Below are positions 7,757 to 16,130 of a stretch of 64,000 bases of DNA, piece after piece (position 1 is the first letter of the stretch; every line of letters starts with the position of its first letter). The notes under the pieces are model-generated. The model was not told the DNA's origin. It saw only the letters and a list, made by a program, of their open reading frames with translations, and ran no database searches. This stretch comes from Falsiroseomonas stagni DSM 19981 (GTDB lineage: Bacteria > Pseudomonadota > Alphaproteobacteria > Acetobacterales > Acetobacteraceae): positions 372,001 to 436,000 of the forward strand of contig NZ_FOSQ01000003.1 of NCBI RefSeq assembly GCF_900114315.1, in the 5' to 3' direction. The translations under genes were made by a program, and so were the position numbers.

Positions 7757-10700
7757 TGCACCTCTACGACATCCCCGCCGAGCTGCCCTTCCTGGACTGC
7801 CTCGCGGCGGGGGTGCTGGATGCGTTGAAGGACCGGCCGCCGGAAGCCCTGGCGCGGGCCACCATCCTGCTGCCCACGCGCCGTTCCGCCCGCGGCCTGC
7901 GCGATGCCTTCCTGGCCGCGGCGGAAGGCCGGGCCCTGCTGCTGCCGCGGATGCGCGCCCTGGCCGGGCTCTCGACCGAGGATGCCGACGAACTCGCCTT
8001 GCCCGCGCTGCTGGACCTCCCCCCCGCCGTCGCGCCGCTGACGCGGCAGGCCGTGCTGACGGGGATGGTGATGCGCCTGCCGCCCCGCCATGGCGGCCCC
8101 GCCACCCCCGAACAGGCCTGGGGCCTGGCGGCCGAGATGGCGCGGCTGTTCGATGAGGTGGCGCTGGAGGAGAAGGACCCCGATCTGCTCAGCCAGGGCA
8201 ACCCGCTGGCCTATGCCGAGGCCTGGTTGGCACGCCTCGAAGCCCTGGTGCCCGGCGAACAGGCGACCCATTGGCAGATCACCACCACCTTCCTCCGCGG
8301 CGTCGCCACCGCCTGGGCCGGGTGGCTGGAGGGCGAGGGGCTGCTGGATATCGGGCTGCGCCGCGTCCTCGCGCTCCGCGCCCAGACGGAAGCCTGGCGC
8401 AGCGCGCCGCCGGAGGAGCCGATCATCGCCGCCGGCATCGGCGTCGGCGGCACCATCCCGGCGGCGGTCGAGTTGCTGAAGGTGGTGGCCGCCCTGCCGC
8501 GCGGCGCCGTGGTGCTGCATGGGCTGGACCGCGCGGCGCTCGGCCAGGTCTGGGATGCGGTGTCGCAGGCGCCGACCCACCCCTTCTGCAGCCAGGCGCG
8601 GCTGCTGGCGGATATGGGCGTGGAGGCGCGGCAGGTCCGCCGCTGGCCCGGCTGCGGCCTGCACCAGCCCCGCGCCGTGCCGGAAGCGCGCCCGACGCTG
8701 CTGGAAATGGCGCTCCGCCCGCCCGCCGGCATGGCGCCCTGGACCGTGCCCGCGCCCGATTCCTGGCGCCCGGGCCTGCAGGGCCTGCAGGTTCTGGCCG
8801 CCCCCGACGCGCAGACGGAAGCCGCCGCCATCGCGCTGCTGCTGCGGGAGGCGCTGGAAAAGCCCGGCGCCCGCGCCGCCCTCATCACCCCCGACCGCGA
8901 CCTGGCGCGGCGCGTCTCAGCCGAGCTGATCCGCCACGGCATCATCGCCGATGACAGCGCCGGCGAACCGCTGGGCCAGACGCCGACCGGCACCTTCCTG
9001 CGGATGCTGGCCCGCGCGGTGGCGGAAGATCTTTCGCCGGTTCCGCTCCTCGCTTTGCTCAAGCACCCGATCTGCGCGGCGGGGATGGCGCGGGCGGATT
9101 TTCTCGATGCCGTGCGGCTGCTGGAACGCCGCGTGCTGCGCGGGCCGCGTCCCCAGGGCGGCCTTTCCGGGCTGCGCGCCGCCATCGAATCCCTGTCGGA
9201 GGGCGCCAGCAAGCCGAAGCTCGTTGCGCTGCACGCCGCGCTCGAAGCGTCGCTCGGCGATTTCGCGTCGCTGCACGGCGCGCCCCGGCCGCCCGCCGAC
9301 CTGCTCGCTGCCCATCTGGCGGCGGCGGAAGCCCTGGCGACCACGCCGGAGGCGCCGGGCGGGCTGCGCCTCTACGCGGCGGAGGAGGGGGAGGTCCTGG
9401 CCTCCCACCTCGCCGACCTCGCTCCCGCCATGGCACGCCTCCCGCCGCTCGACCCCGGCGCCTGGCCGGCGCTGTTCGATGCCGCGATCGAGGGCATCGC
9501 CGCGCGATCCGTCCGCGCCCAGGCCGGCCGCGATGCCGGCGCCCATCCGCGGGTGGAAATCCTCGGCCTGCTGGAAGCCCGGCTGCTGGCCTTCGACCGC
9601 GTGGTGCTGGGCGCGTTGGACGAGACGGTATGGCCGCTGGCGACCGATCCCGGCCCCTGGATGAGCCGCCCCATGCGCGCCCAGTTCGGCCTGCCCGAAC
9701 CCGAGGCCCGCATCGGCCGCGTCTGCATGGATTTTTTCCTGTTCGCCTGCGCCGCGCCGGATGCGGTGCTGTCCCGTGCGGCACGCCGGGGGGGGGCGCC
9801 GACGGTGCCTGCGCGTTGGATCACGCGCCTCGAAACCTTCCTGTCCGGCCAGGACCTCAAGCTGCCGGAAAGCCAGGCCGCCCGCATGGCCGCCGCGCTC
9901 GACCAGCCCGCCGAGATCCTGCCTCTGCGCCGCCCCTCGCCCTGCCCGCCCGCCGCGCTGCGGCCGCGGGAGATCAGCGTGACGGAAGTCGCGACCCTGC
10001 TCGCCGACCCCTACGCCTTCTACGCCAGGCGGGTGCTGGGCTTGAGAAAGCTCGACCCGCTGGATGCCGATGTCGGCGCGCTGGACTACGGCATCATCGT
10101 CCATGCCGCGCTCGCCCGTTTCGTCCGCGATGTCTCCACCGCGCGGGCGGGCTGGCCGGGGGATGACGCCGCCCGCGCGATCTGGGCGGAGGCGGCCGAG
10201 GAAGCCCTTGCCGCACAGGGCCCGCGCCCCGCGCTCGCCGCCTTCTGGCGCCCGCGCCTGGCGCGCATCGGTGCCTTCGTGATCGAGATGGAGCGCGACA
10301 TGCGCCGGGACGGCCATATCCGGCAGAGCTGGGTGGAGCGGGAAGGGCGCCTCGACCTGCCGCGCCCGCGCGGCAAGGTGGTGTTGAAGGCGCGCGCCGA
10401 TCGCGTGGACCAGCTGGGCGACGGGACGCTGGCGGTGCTGGACTACAAGACCGGCACCCTGCCCAGCACCGAGGATCTCGTGGACGGCACCGCGCCGCAA
10501 TTGCCGCTGGAGGCCGCCATGGCCTGGCGCGGCGCCATCCAGGGCGTGCCGGACAGCCCCGTGCGGGCGCTGACCTACTGGAAGCTCTCGGGCGGGGAGA
10601 CCGCCGGCGAGGTCAAGGCGATGATCACGGAGCCGGAGGAGGTCGAATCCGCCGCGGAGGATGCGCTGGATCGCCTCGGCCTGCTGGTGGACCGTTTCCT

Positions 10701-10815
10701 GCTGGGCGACGTCCCTTTCACGGCGCGGCCGCATCCCGCGCGCAGCACCAAGGGCGATGACTACGACCAACTCTCCCGCGTCGCGGAATGGGCGGATGCG
10801 GAGGGGGAGGAATGA
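7756..10815 (+). CDS. addB: double-strand break repair protein AddB
   Basis: AddB is the second subunit of the AddAB helicase-nuclease that resects double-strand ends for RecA loading. At 1019 residues it has the usual alphaproteobacterial length. The N-terminal helicase-like region has PTRRSARGLRDAF where active helicases have a Walker A loop, so it appears inactive, as is typical. The C-terminal RecB-like nuclease has LDYGIIVHAAL, ARADRVDQL and VLDYKTG (about residues 895-901). It starts at an ATG overlapping the murU stop. A hairpin element separates it from addA. Confidence 0.94.
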   Translation: MHLYDIPAELPFLDCLAAGVLDALKDRPPEALARATILLPTRRSARGLRDAFLAAAEGRALLLPRMRALAGLSTEDADELALPALLDLPPAVAPLTRQAVLTGMVMRLPPRHGGPATPEQAWGLAAEMARLFDEVALEEKDPDLLSQGNPLAYAEAWLARLEALVPGEQATHWQITTTFLRGVATAWAGWLEGEGLLDIGLRRVLALRAQTEAWRSAPPEEPIIAAGIGVGGTIPAAVELLKVVAALPRGAVVLHGLDRAALGQVWDAVSQAPTHPFCSQARLLADMGVEARQVRRWPGCGLHQPRAVPEARPTLLEMALRPPAGMAPWTVPAPDSWRPGLQGLQVLAAPDAQTEAAAIALLLREALEKPGARAALITPDRDLARRVSAELIRHGIIADDSAGEPLGQTPTGTFLRMLARAVAEDLSPVPLLALLKHPICAAGMARADFLDAVRLLERRVLRGPRPQGGLSGLRAAIESLSEGASKPKLVALHAALEASLGDFASLHGAPRPPADLLAAHLAAAEALATTPEAPGGLRLYAAEEGEVLASHLADLAPAMARLPPLDPGAWPALFDAAIEGIAARSVRAQAGRDAGAHPRVEILGLLEARLLAFDRVVLGALDETVWPLATDPGPWMSRPMRAQFGLPEPEARIGRVCMDFFLFACAAPDAVLSRAARRGGAPTVPARWITRLETFLSGQDLKLPESQAARMAAALDQPAEILPLRRPSPCPPAALRPREISVTEVATLLADPYAFYARRVLGLRKLDPLDADVGALDYGIIVHAALARFVRDVSTARAGWPGDDAARAIWAEAAEEALAAQGPRPALAAFWRPRLARIGAFVIEMERDMRRDGHIRQSWVEREGRLDLPRPRGKVVLKARADRVDQLGDGTLAVLDYKTGTLPSTEDLVDGTAPQLPLEAAMAWRGAIQGVPDSPVRALTYWKLSGGETAGEVKAMITEPEEVESAAEDALDRLGLLVDRFLLGDVPFTARPHPARSTKGDDYDQLSRVAEWADAEGEE

Positions 10816-10834
10816 GGGGGCGCCGAGGTTGCCC

Positions 10835-10930
10835 GGGGGGAGCGCTGCTCCCCCCGATATGCCCATTGACGACGGTCCAGGGCCGGTTCGGCCCTGGCGG
10901 ATGGGGTGTGGGGAAGGCAGCGCCTTCCCC
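10835..10930 (+). repeat. triple hairpin element between addB and addA
   Basis: Three inverted repeats stand in the 130-bp gap between addB and addA: arms 10835-10843/10847-10855, 10077-like second arms at 10877-10884/10890-10897, and 10910-10918/10922-10930. The first begins about 20 bases after the addB stop and resembles the elements after trpA, oxyR and the MBOAT gene. It interrupts an otherwise overlapping operon, so it may lower addA expression relative to addB. Confidence 0.8.
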
Positions 10931-10945
10931 ACGACTGTCCCGCCC

Positions 10946-13900
10946 ATGAACCTCCCCCTTACCCCCCGCCAGGAAGCCGAGTTCGAGCAGGGCCGCGCTT
11001 CCGACCCCGCCTCCTCCGCCTGGGTCGGCGCCTCCGCCGGTTCCGGCAAGACCAAGGTGCTGACCGACCGCGTGCTGCGCCTGCTGCTCGCCCCCGGCAC
11101 GCGCCCCGCCAGCATCCTTTGCCTCACCTTCACCAAGGCCGCGGCGGCGGAGATGGCGACGCGGCTGGCCCGCGAGCTCGGCCGCTGGGCGGTGGAACCG
11201 GAATCCCGCCTGGCGGATCGCCTGGCGCGCCTGCTGGGCCGCGCGCCAACGCGCGACGATTTGGATACGGCCCGCGCCCTGTTCTGCCGCGTGCTGGAAT
11301 TGCCGGGCGGCATGCGCATCAGCACCATCCACGCCTTCTGCCAGTCCCTGCTGCGCGCCTTCCCGCTGGAGGCCGGCCTCGCCCCGCAATTCGGCGTGGT
11401 GGAGGACGCCGATGCCCGCACCCTGCTGGCCGAGGCGCGGGAGGCCGTGCTCGCCGGGCCGATGACGCCGCGTGAGGCGCTGGAGGCCCTGGCCAGCCTG
11501 GTGCCGCCCGAATCCTTCGCCCGCCTGGTGCAGGCGCTGGACGGGGACCGCGAACGCCTCTCCGCCGCTTTGCGCGGCACCGGGTCGCTGGAGGGCCTCT
11601 GCGCCGCCATCGCCACGCATCTCGGCCTGCCCGAGGGCGCGCATGAGGCGACGCTCGTCTCCGACGCGGCGGAGCAGGCGGACCGCGATGCGGTCATGGC
11701 CGCGCGCCTGCTCCAGTCCAGCCGGAACGAGAATGACCAGGCGCGGGGCTTGCGCATCCTCACCTGGCTGGAACTCCACCCCGCGCATCGCGTGGCGCGC
11801 TGGGCGGAATGGGTGGAGATCTTCCTGACGAAGGAGGGCACGCCCCGCAAATCCATGGCGACCAAGCAGGTCGGCCCCCGCCAGGGCGAATGCGCCGCGA
11901 TCCTGGCGCGGGAGGGTGAGCGGGTGGCGGCGGTGGAGGGCAGTCGCCGCGCCTGCCGCCTGCTGGCCGCCACGCGCGCGCTGCTCGCGCTCGGCGCGCC
12001 GGTCCTGGCCGGCTACGCCGCCCGCAAGCAGGCGCGCGGGCTGATGGATTACGACGATCTGATCCTGTCCGCCCAGCGCGTGCTGCAGGACCCCGGCAGT
12101 GCCTGGGTGCTGTTCAAGCTGGATGGCGGCCTGGACCACGTACTGCTGGACGAGGCGCAGGACAGCAACCCCGCGCAATGGGGCATCGCCGCCGCGCTGA
12201 CGGAGGAGTTCTTCGCCGGCGCCGGGCGGGAGAAGCCGCGCGACGAACCGGCGGTGCCGCGCACGGTCTTCGCGGTGGGCGACATCAAGCAGTCCATCTA
12301 CGGCTTCCAGGGCGCGGATGCCGCGGGCTTCGCGCGGTGGAAGGGGCATTTCGGGCGGCGCATCGCCGCCCTCGGTGATGCGCTGCGCGACGTGCAGCTC
12401 AAGGTCTCCTTCCGCTCCACCGCGCCGGTGCTGGCCCTGGTGGACGCCGTCTTCGCGGATGGCGAGGCGCGCGACGGCGTGGTGAACCCAGGCGAGGACT
12501 TGCTGCACCGGCCCGACCGCGCCGGCCATGCCGGGCGGGTCGAGCTCTGGCCCATGCTGGAAGCGGCCCCCACCGAACCGCCGCCGCCCTGGGAAGTGCC
12601 CGAGGCCCCCGCCCAGGCCACCGGCGCCGATGCCCTGCTGGCGGAGGCGATCGCCGCGCGCATCGCGCATTGGATCCGCAGCCGCGCGCCGCTGGAAAGC
12701 CGCGGCCGCCCGATCCGCGCGGGCGACATCCTGGTGCTGCTGCGCAAGCGCTCCGGCGGGCTGCTGCCGCGCCTGGTCCGCGCGCTGAAGGAACGCGGCG
12801 TGCCCGTCGGCGGCGCCGACCGCATCCGGCTGATCGAGCAGATCGCGGTGCAGGACCTGCTGGCGCTGGCCGATGTCCTGCTGCTGCCGGATGACGACCT
12901 TCAGCTCGCCGCGCTGCTGAAATCGCCGCTCATCGGGCTCGATGAGGACCAGCTCTTTGCCCTCGCCCATGGCCGCACCACCAGCCTCTGGGCCGTGCTG
13001 CAGAAGGCGCGCGGCGCCGCGACGCCGGAAGGCAAGGCCGCCGACTGGATCGCGGGGCTGATGGCGCGCGCCGACCTGGTCACGCCGCACGCCCTCTTCG
13101 CCGAAGTGCTGGGCGAGCATCGGGGGCGGGAGAGGCTGCTGAAGCGCCTCGGCCCCGATGCCGCCGACCCCGTGGATGAATTCCTCAACGCCGCGCTGGA
13201 CCATGGCAGCCGCCACCCGCCCAGCCTCCAGCATTTCGTGGGCTGGCTGCGGCGCGGCGGCGCGGAGGTGAAGCGCGAACAGGAAGGCGCGGGCGATGCC
13301 GTCCGCATCATGACCGTCCACGGCGCCAAGGGGTTGCAGGCGCCCGTGGTGATCCTGCCGGACACGATGGGCGGCGGCCGGGACAATGCCGATGTCCGCT
13401 GGCATGAGCCGGCGGAGGGCGTGCCCCTGCCGCTCTGGGCGCCAAACCGCGACCACCACGCCCCCGCCTATACCGCCCTGCTGGCCGCGGAGAAGCAGGC
13501 GCGGGCGGAGGAGGAGCACCGCCTTCTCTATGTCGCGCTGACCCGGGCGGAGGACCGGCTGCTGGTCTGCGGCTGGCAGAAGAAGCGACCCAAGGACGCG
13601 CCCTGGAAGGAAGGCACCTGGTACGACCTGGTCGCCCGCGGGTTCTCCCGGCTCGACGCCGCGGTGGCGGAGCCCTTCGACCCCGAGGCCTTCGGCGCCC
13701 CCGCCGGATGCCGCTTCGCGGCGGGGGAGGCCCTGGCCCTCTCCGCGCCGCAGGAAACCGCCGCCGTGCCCGATGGGCGCGACGCCCCGCCCCCCGCCGC
13801 GGCCGACCTGCCCGCCTGGGCCCGCACCCCGGCGCCGCCGGAGGGGGTGGTGGATGCCCTCGCGCCCTCCGCCGTGCCAGGGGAGAATGAGGGGGAGAAT

Positions 13901-14449
13901 GAGGGTGGCCCCGCCGCCGCCCCGCATGGCGCCGCGGACCCCACCGGGCGTCGCTTCCGCCGCGGCCGCATCGTGCACGCCCTGCTGCAGCATCTGCCCG
14001 AGCAGGACCCCGCCCTGCGCGAAGCCGCCGGCCGCGCCTTCCTGGCCCGGCCCGGCCACGGGCTGGACGCCGCGGAGCAGGCGGAGACGCTGGCGGAGGT
14101 GATGGCCCTGCTGGAAGCCCCCGGCATCGCCGCCGCCTTCGGCCCCGGCAGCCTGGCGGAGGCGCCCATCGCCGGCCAGGTGGGCGATCTGCTGGTCAGC
14201 GGCCAGGTGGACCGGCTGCTGGTCACGCCCGGCCGGGTGCTGGTGCTGGACTACAAGACCAACCGCCCCCCGCCGGTCACGGTCGACTCGGTGCCGCGCC
14301 TCTACCTCCGCCAGATGGCGGCCTACCGCGCCGTCCTGGCCCGCGCCTTCCCCGGGCGGGCGGTGGATTGCGTGCTGGTCTGGACCTATGGCGCGCGACT
14401 CATGCCGCTGCCGAACGAGTTGCTGGATCGGCATGCGCCGGGCGCATGA
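10946..14449 (+). CDS. addA: double-strand break repair helicase AddA
   Basis: AddA is the UvrD-type helicase and nuclease subunit of AddAB. The 1167-residue protein has Walker A in ASAGSGKTKVL (about residues 29-39), Walker B in DEAQDSNP, the GDIKQSIYGFQGAD motif, MTVHGAKGLQAP and LLYVALTRAEDRLL. A RecB-like nuclease with VLDYKTNRPP closes the protein. The start at 10946 (MNLPLTPRQ) puts the Q-motif in place; upstream in-frame codons lie inside the hairpin repeat. A low-complexity linker rich in proline and alanine sits near residues 940-1000. Confidence 0.95.
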   Translation: MNLPLTPRQEAEFEQGRASDPASSAWVGASAGSGKTKVLTDRVLRLLLAPGTRPASILCLTFTKAAAAEMATRLARELGRWAVEPESRLADRLARLLGRAPTRDDLDTARALFCRVLELPGGMRISTIHAFCQSLLRAFPLEAGLAPQFGVVEDADARTLLAEAREAVLAGPMTPREALEALASLVPPESFARLVQALDGDRERLSAALRGTGSLEGLCAAIATHLGLPEGAHEATLVSDAAEQADRDAVMAARLLQSSRNENDQARGLRILTWLELHPAHRVARWAEWVEIFLTKEGTPRKSMATKQVGPRQGECAAILAREGERVAAVEGSRRACRLLAATRALLALGAPVLAGYAARKQARGLMDYDDLILSAQRVLQDPGSAWVLFKLDGGLDHVLLDEAQDSNPAQWGIAAALTEEFFAGAGREKPRDEPAVPRTVFAVGDIKQSIYGFQGADAAGFARWKGHFGRRIAALGDALRDVQLKVSFRSTAPVLALVDAVFADGEARDGVVNPGEDLLHRPDRAGHAGRVELWPMLEAAPTEPPPPWEVPEAPAQATGADALLAEAIAARIAHWIRSRAPLESRGRPIRAGDILVLLRKRSGGLLPRLVRALKERGVPVGGADRIRLIEQIAVQDLLALADVLLLPDDDLQLAALLKSPLIGLDEDQLFALAHGRTTSLWAVLQKARGAATPEGKAADWIAGLMARADLVTPHALFAEVLGEHRGRERLLKRLGPDAADPVDEFLNAALDHGSRHPPSLQHFVGWLRRGGAEVKREQEGAGDAVRIMTVHGAKGLQAPVVILPDTMGGGRDNADVRWHEPAEGVPLPLWAPNRDHHAPAYTALLAAEKQARAEEEHRLLYVALTRAEDRLLVCGWQKKRPKDAPWKEGTWYDLVARGFSRLDAAVAEPFDPEAFGAPAGCRFAAGEALALSAPQETAAVPDGRDAPPPAAADLPAWARTPAPPEGVVDALAPSAVPGENEGENEGGPAAAPHGAADPTGRRFRRGRIVHALLQHLPEQDPALREAAGRAFLARPGHGLDAAEQAETLAEVMALLEAPGIAAAFGPGSLAEAPIAGQVGDLLVSGQVDRLLVTPGRVLVLDYKTNRPPPVTVDSVPRLYLRQMAAYRAVLARAFPGRAVDCVLVWTYGARLMPLPNELLDRHAPGA

Positions 14450-14554
14450 CGCCACGCATGCGCCTCACGCGGCGCTTGCTTGACCGCGGCCGACCCCGCC
14501 ACGATCTTGCCATATAACAGCCGGGCCCCCGCCCGGCGCTGGAGACGACCCCCG

Positions 14555-14884
14555 ATGAGCGAACTCACCAAGGCCGTGACCGACGACAGCTTCCGGCAGG
14601 ACGTGCTGGAAGCCCCCGGCCCCGTGCTGGTGGATTTCTGGGCCGAGTGGTGCGGCCCCTGCCGCATGGTCGCGCCGATCCTGGACGAGATCGCCAAGGA
14701 ATACGAAGGCAAGCTGACCATCGCGAAGGTCAACATCGACGACAACCCGATGACGCCGAACGACTACGCGGTGCGCGGCATCCCGACCATGATCCTGTTC
14801 AAGGACGGCAAGCCGGTGGACACCAAGGTCGGCGCGCTGCCCAAGGGGGCGATGAAGGAATGGGTCGCCAGCAAGCTGGGATGA
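14555..14884 (+). CDS. trxA: thioredoxin
   Basis: TrxA is the general cytoplasmic protein disulfide reductase. The 109-residue protein has the active site [10 protein letters not shown] (cysteines about residues 33 and 36) and the cis-proline in RGIPTMILF. It follows addA by 105 bases, a gap containing an AT-rich TATAAC stretch at 14513-14518 in otherwise GC-rich DNA that could be its -10 box, so it may have its own promoter. The addA-trxA neighbourhood is conserved in alphaproteobacteria. Its last codons are imperfectly repeated twice just downstream. Confidence 0.97.
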   Translation: MSELTKAVTDDSFRQDVLEAPGPVLVDFWAEWCGPCRMVAPILDEIAKEYEGKLTIAKVNIDDNPMTPNDYAVRGIPTMILFKDGKPVDTKVGALPKGAMKEWVASKLG

Positions 14885-14928
14885 AGTATCCCAGCGAGCT
14901 GGGATGACATCCGAGCAAGCTGGGATGG
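14870..14928 (+). repeat. three imperfect copies of the trxA 3' end
   Basis: The last codons and stop of trxA (AGCAAGCTGGGATGA at 14870-14884) recur as AGCGAGCTGGGATGA near 14893-14907 and AGCAAGCTGGGATGG at 14914-14928, spaced about 21-23 bp. This looks like local slippage duplication of the gene end. No function is evident. Confidence 0.7.
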
Positions 14929-14937
14929 CTTGATTCC

Positions 14938-14969
14938 AGCCGCGGGGCGCTTTCCGGCGCCCCGCGGCT
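14938..14969 (+). terminator. strong hairpin between trxA and the sugar dehydrogenase gene
   Basis: A perfect 13-bp stem (14938-14950 with 14957-14969) has a six-base loop TTTCCG. It lies 53 bases after trxA and ends six bases before the first ATG of the next gene. It lacks a U-tract, so intrinsic termination is likely but not certain; it would also mask a ribosome site for that ATG. Confidence 0.6.
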
Positions 14970-14975
14970 GACTAC

Positions 14976-16115
14976 ATGCGGGCGATGATCGATCGCCGCA
15001 CGCTGCTCGCCTCCACCCTCCTGCCCCTGCCGGCACTCGCGCAGGCCGGCGATCTCGTGCGGTCGGACCGCGCCGCCTTCCGGCTGACCACCCTCGCCAC
15101 CGGCCTGGAACACCCCTGGGGCGCCGCGCTGCTGCCGGATGGGCGATTGCTGGTGACAGAACGGCCCGGGCGGCTCCGCGTGGTGACGCCGGGCGGCCAG
15201 GTTTCCAATCCGCTGGCTGGCGTGCCGGAGGTCGAGGCGCGCAGCCAGGGCGGGCTGCTGGACGTTGCCCTTGCCCCGGATTTCGCGCGGACGCGGGAGG
15301 TCTACCTCTCCCACGCCATGCTGGTGCAGGGCGGCGCGCTGACGCGCCTGACCCGCGCGCGACTCTCCGCCGACGCCTCGGCGCTGGAGGGCGCGACGCC
15401 GATCCTGGATGCGACCCCCGCCCAGCCCAGCGGCCGCAACCACTATGGCAGCCGCATCGCCTTCGGCCCCGATGGTCGCCTGTATCTCTCCACCGGGGAC
15501 CGCCAGAACGACAAGATGCGGTCCCAGCGCCTGGACGATCTGGCGGGCAAGGTGCTGCGGCTGGAACGGGATGGCAGCCCGGCCGCCGGCAACCCCTTCC
15601 TCGGCCGGGCCGAGGCGCGGGCGGAGATTTTTTCCTATGGCCACCGCAACCCCCAGGGGCTCGCCTTCAACCCCTGGACCGGCAGCCTGTGGCAGGCGGA
15701 ATTCGGCGCCCGCGGCGGGGATGAGGTGAACATCGTCCGCCCCGGCCTCAACTACGGCTGGCCCGTCGTCAGCCATGGCGTGGACTACAATGGCAGCCCC
15801 ATCGGCACCGGCCAGAAACTCGCGGAGGGGATCGAGGCGCCGCTGCATTTCTGGACGCCCTCGGTCAGCCCCTCCGGCATCGGCTTCTACACCGGCGGCG
15901 CCTTCCCGGGCTGGTCCCGCAGCCTCTTCGTCGCGGCCCTCAACCCGCCCGGCCTGGTGCGGCTGCAGACGGAGGGCGACCGCGTGGTGGCGGAGGAACG
16001 CCTGCTGTTCGATCGCCGCATCCGCATGCGCCAGGTCGTGGTCGCCGCCGATGGCGCGCTGCTGGTGCTGACGGATGAGGCGCGCGGGCGGATCCTGCGC
16101 CTCAGCCCGGCCTGA
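14976..16115 (+). CDS. periplasmic PQQ-dependent sugar (aldose) dehydrogenase family protein
   Basis: The 379-residue protein is a soluble glucose/aldose dehydrogenase-type beta-propeller (YliI/Asd family), which oxidises aldoses with PQQ in the periplasm. Diagnostic stretches are GLEHPWGAALLPDGRLLVTE near residue 40, the GRNHYGSRIAFGPDG block with its catalytic histidine, STGDRQN, and YGHRNPQGLAFNPWTG. The N-terminus has an RR pair and hydrophobic stretch ending PALAQAGD, a likely export signal. The second ATG (14985, MIDRRTLLAS) is an alternative start because the hairpin abuts the first. PQQ synthesis genes are not in the window. Confidence 0.87.
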   Translation: MRAMIDRRTLLASTLLPLPALAQAGDLVRSDRAAFRLTTLATGLEHPWGAALLPDGRLLVTERPGRLRVVTPGGQVSNPLAGVPEVEARSQGGLLDVALAPDFARTREVYLSHAMLVQGGALTRLTRARLSADASALEGATPILDATPAQPSGRNHYGSRIAFGPDGRLYLSTGDRQNDKMRSQRLDDLAGKVLRLERDGSPAAGNPFLGRAEARAEIFSYGHRNPQGLAFNPWTGSLWQAEFGARGGDEVNIVRPGLNYGWPVVSHGVDYNGSPIGTGQKLAEGIEAPLHFWTPSVSPSGIGFYTGGAFPGWSRSLFVAALNPPGLVRLQTEGDRVVAEERLLFDRRIRMRQVVVAADGALLVLTDEARGRILRLSPA

Positions 16116-16130
16116 GGTCAGCGGTCGTCT

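Noticed and set aside
10718-14455. 1245-codon minus-strand frame opposite addA
   Set aside because: Antisense shadow of addA; no motif of a real protein, and it crosses the hairpin repeat.
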